From the NCBI GenBank assembly GCA_023389545.1, contig JAEWEI010000238.1:1-9150 (forward strand): DNA of 9,150 nucleotides. Reading direction: 5' to 3'. Of this stretch, positions 1 to 6,154 are shown piece after piece (position 1 is the stretch's first letter; each line of letters begins with the position of its first letter). This stretch comes from Actinomycetes bacterium (GTDB lineage Bacteria; Actinomycetota; Actinomycetes; Actinomycetales; Cellulomonadaceae). The notes beneath the pieces were generated by a model that saw only the letters and a list, made by a program, of their open reading frames with translations, was not told where the DNA came from and did no database searches. The position numbers and the translations under genes were made by a program.

Positions 1-361
1 CGAACAGGCGCCAGAGGTCGTACAGGCGGTCTCGTCGCTGCTTTCCGGTTTCGTCGCTCTGCCCGTCTCCATCACCGCGCTCGGTACGTACGAAGATGTC
101 CTCTCATTCATCGGAGATCTGCAGGAGGCGACACCACGACTGTTCCTCGTCAGTGGGCTCACAGGGGCCGCCCAGAAGCGGTCCGACGAGGGAGGCGGTC
201 GGCCCGCCACCGAAGTGGGCGACCTCGAGGTCACGATCAGCGGTTATGCGTTCACGCTCCTGGACCCGTACGCGGCGCCGGCAGACGTGGTCGATCCGGC
301 GCCTGCTCTTCCTGGTGTGGTGGTGGGAAAGAACCCGCTGATCCCCCTCGGGGGCGAGTAG
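1..361 (+). CDS. Type IV pilus assembly protein PilO-like, C-terminal part (5' end outside window)
   Basis: An open frame enters at the window edge (first full codon at base 2) and ends at TAG 359-361, giving 119 residues. The visible part reads as the periplasmic-type alpha/beta domain of PilO: a strand with [19 protein letters not shown], then a second strand [10 protein letters not shown], a charged loop, and the strand pair [15 protein letters not shown]. It closes with a proline-rich tail ending NPLIPLGGE. In the family, PilO pairs with PilN in the inner-membrane alignment complex that couples the cytoplasmic motor to the pilus. The membrane helix and coiled coil expected at the N-terminus would lie upstream of the window. 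The aroC start is only 55 bases downstream, so transcription may run on into the shikimate block. The call rests on pattern resemblance and on the habit of actinobacterial pilus genes to sit beside aro genes; another PilO/GspM-like protein is possible. Confidence 0.6.
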   Translation, partial: EQAPEVVQAVSSLLSGFVALPVSITALGTYEDVLSFIGDLQEATPRLFLVSGLTGAAQKRSDEGGGRPATEVGDLEVTISGYAFTLLDPYAAPADVVDPAPALPGVVVGKNPLIPLGGE

Positions 362-365
362 GCGG

Positions 366-404
366 CCACGCTGGACAGGAGACACTCTCGTCTTGCAAGC
401 GTGG
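366..404. repeat. Inverted repeat in the pilO-aroC gap
   Basis: Seven-base arms CCACGCT (366-372) and AGCGTGG (398-404) are perfect complements separated by 25 bases. A smaller GAGA/TCTC pair (379-382, 386-389) lies between them. The right arm runs into the aroC Shine-Dalgarno GGAAAG (403-408). Folded in RNA it could mask part of that site. No T-run follows, so it does not look like a terminator. The repeat is directly visible; a function is only a guess. Confidence 0.35.
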
Positions 405-408
405 AAAG
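403..408 (+). promoter_or_regulatory. Shine-Dalgarno site that fixes the aroC start
   Basis: GGAAAG ends 8 bases before ATG 417. It favours that start over the in-frame TTG at 393, which would add eight residues and has no comparable site upstream. Confidence 0.6.
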
Positions 409-416
409 ATGCCCAC

Positions 417-1606
417 ATGCTCCGTTGGTTGACCTCAGGTGAGTCGCATGGCCAGGCCCTCGTCGGCATCCTCGAAGGCCTCCCGGCCGGTGTCGAGGTG
501 CAGAGCGCGGATATCCAGGCCGCTTTGGCACGCCGCCGGCTCGGTTATGGCCGGGGCGCGCGGATGAAGTTCGAGCAGGACGAGGTGCGTGTCCTCGGGG
601 GGGTGCGGTTGGGCCTGACGCAGGGCGGCCCGATCACTGTGGAGATCGGCAACACCGAGTGGCCCAAGTGGGTTGACGTGATGTCGTCGGACCCGGTGGC
701 CGATCCCGAGCTGCTGAACCGGGCGCGCAACGCCCCGTTGACGCGGCCGCGGCCGGGCCATGCGGATCTGGTGGGCATGCGCAAGTACGCGTTCGATGAC
801 GCGCGTCCGGTGCTGGAGCGCGCGTCGGCCCGGGAGACGGCCACCCGGGTGGCGTTGGGCACGCTGGCCGCGAAGTTCTTGGAGCAGGCGGCGGGCATCC
901 GGCTTGTGTCGCACGTGGTGGGCATCGGCCCGGTCGCGGCCCCCGACGGCGCCGAGCTGCCGACTCCTGATGATGTGGCGGCTCTCGACGCCGACCCGGT
1001 GCGTTGCTTCGACGCGGCGACGTCGGCGGCGATGGTCGCGGAGATCGACGAGTGCCACAAGGACGGCGACACCCTGGGCGGCGTGGTGGAGGTGCTCGCG
1101 TACGGCGTGCCGTCGGGGCTCGGCTCCTACGTGCACGGCGACCGTCGCCTGGACGCCCGGCTAGCCGGGGCCCTGATGGGTATCCAGGCGATCAAGGGCG
1201 TGGAGGTTGGCGACGGCTTCCGCACGGCGACCCGTCGCGGATCCCAGGCGCATGACGAGATGGAGCGGGACGCCTCGGGGCAGATCGTCCGGCGCTCGAA
1301 TCGCGCGGGCGGCATCGAGGGCGGCATGACCAATGGCGAGATCCTGCGCGTGCGCGCGGCGATGAAGCCCATCTCCACGGTGCCGCGCGCGCTCGACACG
1401 GTCGACACCGCGTCGGGCGACGCCGCGAAGGCGCAGCACCAGCGCTCGGACGTGTGCGCAGTGCCCCCAGCGGCCGTCGTGGCGGAGGCCATGGTGGCCC
1501 TGGTGCTGGCCGACGCGCTGCTGGAGAAGACGGGCGGCGACTCGCTCGGCGAGGTGCGCCGGAACCTTGAGGGCTACCTGGCGGCGATTCCCGAGCTGCA
1601 GCGCTG

Positions 1607-1607
<1 letters not shown>
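417..1607 (+). CDS. aroC: Chorismate synthase
   Basis: Chorismate synthase converts 5-enolpyruvylshikimate-3-phosphate to chorismate in the cytoplasm, the last shikimate step, and needs reduced FMN. The 396-residue product has the usual length for the longer bacterial form. It opens [17 protein letters not shown], the first family signature, with the conserved His at residue 11. It carries the second signature ERASARETA near residues 134-142, and the third, HQRSD followed by VCAVPP, near the C-terminal end. The ATG at 417 is chosen because the family N-terminus starts exactly there and GGAAAG lies 8 bases upstream. The stop TGA (1605-1607) shares its last A with the ATG of aroK, so the two are translationally coupled. 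No key residue looks missing and the identification is secure. Confidence 0.97.
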
Positions 1608-3297
<1,690 letters not shown>

Positions 3298-3310
3298 TCA
3301 CCGCGTCCCC

Positions 3311-3316
3311 TAGGCT
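3311..3316 (+). promoter_or_regulatory. Putative -10 element of a leaderless aroQ transcript
   Basis: TAGGCT fits the actinobacterial TANNNT -10 pattern and ends 6 bases before the A of the aroQ ATG (3323). A start there would put the first transcribed base on the start codon. No purine-rich Shine-Dalgarno is present in the 25-base gap, and no good -35 is seen. It has the same shape and spacing as the element before the SatD-like gene. Confidence 0.45.
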
Positions 3317-3322
3317 CACGGC

Positions 3323-3778
3323 ATGACGCGCGTCCTCCTGCTCAACGGTCCCAACCTCGGGCGCCTCGGCGTCCGGGAGCCTGACGTGTACGGCTCCGCG
3401 TCGTACGCGGACCTGGTTGTGGCGGGGAAGCGGTGGGGCGCCGAGCACGGCCTCGACGTGGTGGTGCGGCAGACGGACTCGGAGGCGGAGCTCGTCGGCT
3501 GGCTGCACGAGGCGGTCGACAGCGGTGCGCACGTGGTGCTGAATCCGGCGGCTTTCACGCACTACTCGTACGCGGTGCGCGATGCGGCAGCGCAGGTGAC
3601 CAAGGCGGGGCTGGTCCTCGTCGAGGTGCACCTGTCGAACCCGTACGCCCGCGAGGAGTTCCGCCACACGTCGGTGATCGGGGCGGTCGCCACTGGGACG
3701 ATCGCCGGGTTCGGCTTCGACTCCTACCGGTTGGCGTTGGACGCGGTCGCCGGGCGAGTCTCCGCGCCCCCTCTCTGA
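3323..3778 (+). CDS. aroQ: 3-Dehydroquinate dehydratase, type II
   Basis: Type II dehydroquinase removes water from 3-dehydroquinate to give 3-dehydroshikimate, the third shikimate step, and works as a dodecamer. The 151-residue length is typical. It opens [20 protein letters not shown] with the flexible-loop Arg18 and catalytic Tyr23. The substrate-binding Asn74 lies in [12 protein letters not shown], and His103 in VEVHLSN is the general acid. The [22 protein letters not shown] region closes the active site. RQTDSEAEL replaces the RQSNHEG form seen in many other bacteria, as is usual in actinobacterial copies. There is no ribosome-binding site before the ATG; a -10-like TAGGCT sits at the leaderless distance, so it may be both read through from aroB and transcribed on its own. 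In many Actinobacteria pepQ follows aroQ; here it is absent and the SatD-like module lies in its place. Confidence 0.96.
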   Translation: MTRVLLLNGPNLGRLGVREPDVYGSASYADLVVAGKRWGAEHGLDVVVRQTDSEAELVGWLHEAVDSGAHVVLNPAAFTHYSYAVRDAAAQVTKAGLVLVEVHLSNPYAREEFRHTSVIGAVATGTIAGFGFDSYRLALDAVAGRVSAPPL

Positions 3779-3785
3779 CCCACGA

Positions 3786-3803
3786 ACAAGGCCTCATCCT
3801 TGT
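3786..3803. promoter_or_regulatory. Upstream operator-like inverted repeat (copy 1)
   Basis: ACAAGG-N6-CCTTGT, with six-base perfect arms. Its right arm forms part of the TTGTAA -35 element of the downstream promoter. It shares both arms and the spacing with copy 2, and the two centres are 28 bases apart. Confidence 0.7.
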
Positions 3804-3828
3804 AACCAATCACACAAGGCTCTAGCCT
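3800..3828 (+). promoter_or_regulatory. Leaderless promoter of the SatD-like gene
   Basis: A -35 TTGTAA (3800-3805) and a -10 TAGCCT (3823-3828) are separated by exactly 17 bases. The -10 ends 6 bases before the A of ATG 3835, so transcription should start on the start codon. There is no Shine-Dalgarno. The -35 lies in the edge of inverted repeat copy 1 and the -10 lies inside copy 2, so a protein bound at either would block polymerase. Confidence 0.65.
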
Positions 3829-3832
3829 TGTG
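3813..3832. promoter_or_regulatory. Downstream operator-like inverted repeat (copy 2)
   Basis: CACAAGGCT-CT-AGCCTTGTG: nine-base perfect arms around two central bases. It covers the -10 element and ends two bases before the start codon. The core ACAAGG-N6-CCTTGT is the same as copy 1. Confidence 0.75.
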
Positions 3833-3834
3833 CA

Positions 3835-4467
3835 ATGTTCGTCTTGACGATCGACCAGCAAGGCAGCCGGCGCGTCGGCGACCGTGTCGGCGAGCTGCTC
3901 GCCCACCTCAGAGCGCGCGGCGACATGCACCGAGGTTCCGCCGGCGTGCTCGCCCCCTTCGAGCGCACCGTGGGTGACGAGGTGCAGTGCGTCCTCGACG
4001 ATCCAGCCCTCACGGTGGACGTCGCCCTGGCCGTGCTGCGGGTGGGGGACTGGAGCATCGGCATCGGGGCCGGCCCGGTGGACGAGCCGCTGCCCGCGTC
4101 GTCCCGGGCGGGATCCGGGCCCGCGTTCGTCATGGCGCGTGAGGCAGTCGAGCAGGCCAAGAGCCGGCTGCGGGTGGTGCCGCTCGTGGTGCGGGGCGCC
4201 GACGAGGCGCGCGCGCGCGACGCCGAGGCTGTGCTCGTGCTGCTCGGCGCCACCCTGCAACGCCGCACGGCCGCCGGGTGGGAGGTCGTCGACGCCGTCG
4301 AGCGCTCGGGGGAGACCCGGCAGGACGTCATCGCGAGCCGTGTCGGCGTCACCCAGCAGGCGGTGAGCCAACGCCTGCGCAACGCGCTGTGGGTCGAAGA
4401 GCAGGCGGCCCGGCCTGTCGCGGCCCGCCTGCTCGCCGAGGCCGCGCGCCCCGCACACGGCGCCTGA
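3835..4467 (+). CDS. SatD-like protein with C-terminal helix-turn-helix
   Basis: The 210-residue protein matches the general pattern of the SatD family, named from a streptococcal acid-tolerance/secretion gene; its biochemical role is not established. The N-terminal half has a short strand ending in Asp7 then Gly10-Ser11, a helix, then FERTVGDEVQ (42-51) with the family's TxGDE motif. WSIGIGAGPV (73-82) and GPAFVMAREAVEQAK (95-109) follow; the latter resembles the GPAFxxAREAL segment of relatives. Residues about 160-186 (QDVIASRVGVTQQAVSQRLRNALW region) form a clear helix-turn-helix like sigma-factor region 4 or MarR-type readers. The ATG is preceded by a leaderless promoter lying within two inverted repeats, which suggests that this protein or a partner represses it. 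A small membrane gene follows after 89 bases. Family membership is moderately sure; DNA binding is inferred. Confidence 0.7.
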   Translation: MFVLTIDQQGSRRVGDRVGELLAHLRARGDMHRGSAGVLAPFERTVGDEVQCVLDDPALTVDVALAVLRVGDWSIGIGAGPVDEPLPASSRAGSGPAFVMAREAVEQAKSRLRVVPLVVRGADEARARDAEAVLVLLGATLQRRTAAGWEVVDAVERSGETRQDVIASRVGVTQQAVSQRLRNALWVEEQAARPVAARLLAEAARPAHGA

Positions 4468-4544
4468 CGGACTGACACGCCGGCGCCGACGATTGGGCAC
4501 ACCACCGCTGATCCGCCAGACTCGACCCGCCTGTCGCCCGTGCC

Positions 4545-4553
4545 AAAGGAGAA
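4545..4553 (+). promoter_or_regulatory. Shine-Dalgarno site of the membrane protein gene
   Basis: AAAGGAGAA, with its AGGAG core 5 bases before GTG 4557, is a strong site. It contrasts with the leaderless gene upstream and decides in favour of the GTG start. Confidence 0.7.
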
Positions 4554-4556
4554 CCC

Positions 4557-4988
4557 GTGCACCCCGTGCTCATGCTGCTGACCGCCGTGGCGATGCTCGC
4601 GGTGAGCGCCGTGGGCGGGTGGGTGCTGACCGCGGGCGTGCTCCACCTGGCAGGCCGGTCCTCCGACGCGGGATCCTCGGAGGGGCCGCCGGACGGCGAC
4701 ACTCCACCCGTGGCCGCGCTCTCCGACGGCCCCGACGGCGATCGGGCGCGCGCGGTGCTGCGCGGCGGGACGTGGATCGGCATCCTGGAGCGGGTCGCGG
4801 TGACCGGGTGCCTGCTCGCTGGGGAGTCGAGCGGCATCGCCATCGTCGTCGCCGTCAAGGGCCTGGGCCGCTACCCCGAGCTGCGGGAGAACCCGGGCGC
4901 GTCCGAGCGGTTCGTGATCGGGACGCTGACCTCCATCATCTGGGCTGCCCTGGTGGGCCTCGCGGGGCGCGCGCTGCTCACCGCCTGA
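4557..4988 (+). CDS. Small membrane protein resembling the C-terminal part of DUF3307 proteins
   Basis: A 143-residue protein with one hydrophobic helix at about residues 4-30, a Gly/Asp/Pro-rich hydrophilic linker (33-66), and two further helices at about 73-100 and 118-141. The second half shows [13 protein letters not shown], then [13 protein letters not shown], then [10 protein letters not shown]. These GxxIGxLER, Kx3RxxEL and IGTLxS motifs recall the C-terminal segment of DUF3307 membrane proteins, which are often encoded next to SatD-family genes. The N-terminal DUF3307 region proper is not present here; a single helix and linker replace it. The gene starts with GTG after a strong AAAGGAG site, 89 bases behind the SatD-like gene and with no terminator between, so the two likely form a pair. 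Its function is unknown. The pairing suggests the SatD-like protein acts with, or reports on, this membrane protein. Confidence 0.65.
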   Translation: MHPVLMLLTAVAMLAVSAVGGWVLTAGVLHLAGRSSDAGSSEGPPDGDTPPVAALSDGPDGDRARAVLRGGTWIGILERVAVTGCLLAGESSGIAIVVAVKGLGRYPELRENPGASERFVIGTLTSIIWAALVGLAGRALLTA

Positions 4989-5025
4989 GGTCGGCGGGCG
5001 TCGCGCGCTGTACGATGGTCGGCGG
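4989..5025. repeat. Nine-base direct repeat around the efp -10 element
   Basis: GGTCGGCGG occurs at 4989-4997 and again at 5017-5025, 28 bases apart, bracketing TACGAT. In GC-rich DNA it may be chance, but its place at a promoter allows a regulator site. Confidence 0.35.
5011..5016 (+). promoter_or_regulatory. Putative -10 element upstream of efp
   Basis: TACGAT is a good TANNNT -10 and is preceded by TG. It would give a 5' leader of about 80 bases for efp-nusB. No clear -35 is seen at 16-18 bases upstream, so the call is tentative. Confidence 0.4.
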
Positions 5026-5089
5026 TCTGGTCGCCCCCTCCTGCAAGGCGAGGTGAGCGCGGCGACGACTCGCACATTCTCAACTCGAC

Positions 5090-5095
5090 AGGAAG
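5090..5095 (+). promoter_or_regulatory. Shine-Dalgarno site that fixes the efp start
   Basis: AGGAAG lies 8 bases before GTG 5104 and supports this start over the in-frame GTG at 5053, which would add 17 residues without family similarity. Confidence 0.65.
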
Positions 5096-5103
5096 CAGCT
5101 CTC

Positions 5104-5667
5104 GTGGCCACCACCAACGACCTCAAGAACGGCACCGTGCTGAAGATCGACGGCCAGCTCTGGACTGTCGTGGAGTTCCAGCACGTGAAGCCCGGCAAGG
5201 GTGGGGCGTTCGTCCGCACCAAGCTGAAGAACGTCCTCTCGGGCAAGGTCGTCGACAAGACGTTCAACGCCGGCCTGAAGGTCGAGACGGCGAACGTCGA
5301 CAAGCGCGACATGCAGTACCTGTACAAGGACGGCTCGGACTTCATCTTCATGGACACCGACACGTTCGACCAGATGCCGGTCTCGGAGACCGTCGTCGGC
5401 GACGCCGCGAACTTCATGCTCGAGAACCAGAGCGTGATGGTCGCGACGAACGAGGGCGTGCCGCTGTACGTCGAGCTCCCGCCGTCGGTCGTGCTGGAGA
5501 TCACCTACACGGAGCCGGGCCTGCAGGGCGACCGCTCCACGGGCGGCACCAAGCCCGCCACGGTGCAGACGGGCTACGAGATCCAGGTCCCGCTGTTCCT
5601 GGAGGCTGGCACGAAGGTCAAGGTGGACACCCGGGACGGGAGCTACCTCGGCCGCGTGAACGACTGA
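5104..5667 (+). CDS. efp: Translation elongation factor P
   Basis: EF-P binds between the ribosomal P and E sites and speeds peptide-bond formation at consecutive prolines. The 187-residue length and three-barrel layout are standard: an N-terminal KOW-like domain from [10 protein letters not shown], a middle OB domain containing [19 protein letters not shown], and a C-terminal OB domain ending [23 protein letters not shown], which is the family signature. The tip loop reads PGKGGAF with Lys32 at the position modified in some bacteria. No modification gene is visible here, in line with the unmodified actinobacterial type. Those proteins, for example the mycobacterial one, usually have PGKGP; here the final Pro is Gly. 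GTG 5104 is chosen because homologues start MATTND and AGGAAG lies 8 bases upstream. nusB begins one base after the stop. Confidence 0.97.
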   Translation: MATTNDLKNGTVLKIDGQLWTVVEFQHVKPGKGGAFVRTKLKNVLSGKVVDKTFNAGLKVETANVDKRDMQYLYKDGSDFIFMDTDTFDQMPVSETVVGDAANFMLENQSVMVATNEGVPLYVELPPSVVLEITYTEPGLQGDRSTGGTKPATVQTGYEIQVPLFLEAGTKVKVDTRDGSYLGRVND

Positions 5668-5668
5668 C

Positions 5669-6085
5669 GTGGGCGCCCGCACCAAGGCCCGCAAGCGGGC
5701 GATCGACGTCCTCTTCGAAGCCGAGCAGCGCCGGCTCGACCCGGTGACGCTGCTCGCGCAGCGCATCGCCGAGCCGGGCACGGAGTCGGCGCTCCCGCAG
5801 TACTCCGTGGACCTCGTCGAGGGCGTCGCCGCCCACAAGGCGCGCATCGACGAGCTGATCTCGACGCACGCCCACGGCTGGACCATCGAGCGCATGCCCG
5901 CGGTGGACCGGGCGCTGGTCCGGCTCGGCATCTGGGAGGTCCTCTACAACGACGACGTCCCGGACGCCGTCGCGGTGGACGAGGCAGTCGAGCTCGCGCG
6001 CTCGTTGTCGACAGACGACTCACCGACCTTCATCAATGGCCTGCTGGGACGCATCGTCGACCTGAAGCCGACGCTGCTGACCTGA
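5669..6085 (+). CDS. nusB: Transcription antitermination factor NusB
   Basis: NusB is a small all-helical RNA-binding protein that with NusE (S10) recognises boxA in rRNA leaders and supports antitermination. The 138-residue length is normal. It opens with the basic GARTKARKRAIDVLFEAEQR helix that contacts RNA. Further landmarks are YSVDLVEGV (near 50), the AVDRALVRLGIWEVLY helix (near 80-95), AVDEAVELAR, and FINGLLGRI near the C-terminus, all standard for the family. GTG 5669 is the only fitting start. It sits one base after the efp stop (TGA-C-GTG) with no clear Shine-Dalgarno, so its translation is probably coupled to efp. A hairpin terminator follows 16 bases after the stop. Confidence 0.95.
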   Translation: MGARTKARKRAIDVLFEAEQRRLDPVTLLAQRIAEPGTESALPQYSVDLVEGVAAHKARIDELISTHAHGWTIERMPAVDRALVRLGIWEVLYNDDVPDAVAVDEAVELARSLSTDDSPTFINGLLGRIVDLKPTLLT

Positions 6086-6101
6086 GCACCCCCGCGCGCA
6101 C

Positions 6102-6134
6102 GAGTGCCCCGGAGCCCCACGGCCCGGGGCATTC
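6102..6134. terminator. Probable intrinsic terminator between convergent genes
   Basis: A long GC-rich hairpin: TGCCCCGG (6105-6112) pairs with CCGGGGCA (6124-6131). It is extended inward by GCC/GGC past a bulged A, leaving the four-base loop CCAC. It is extended outward by GAG/TTC including one G-U. TTCTTGT follows the right arm, a weak T-rich tail. It lies 16 bases after nusB and 20 bases before the end of the opposite-strand gene, so it may serve both directions. Confidence 0.75.
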
Positions 6135-6154
6135 TTGTCCCCTCTGACTCCCCG

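Noticed and set aside
3786..3832. The tandem inverted repeats as an aroQ transcription terminator
   Set aside because: Neither hairpin is followed by a T-run, copy 2 would have a very small loop, and both coincide with a well-spaced -35/-10 pair. An operator reading explains them better, though some attenuation of aroQ readthrough is not excluded.
5053..5103. Upstream extension of efp from GTG 5053
   Set aside because: The 17 added residues do not belong to EF-P, which begins MATTND at 5104 with AGGAAG 8 bases upstream.
3822..5504. Minus-strand open frame of 560 codons across the SatD-like, membrane and efp genes
   Set aside because: It runs antisense through three supported genes and the gaps between them, its product is Ser/Arg/Pro-rich without motifs, and it has no credible start site.
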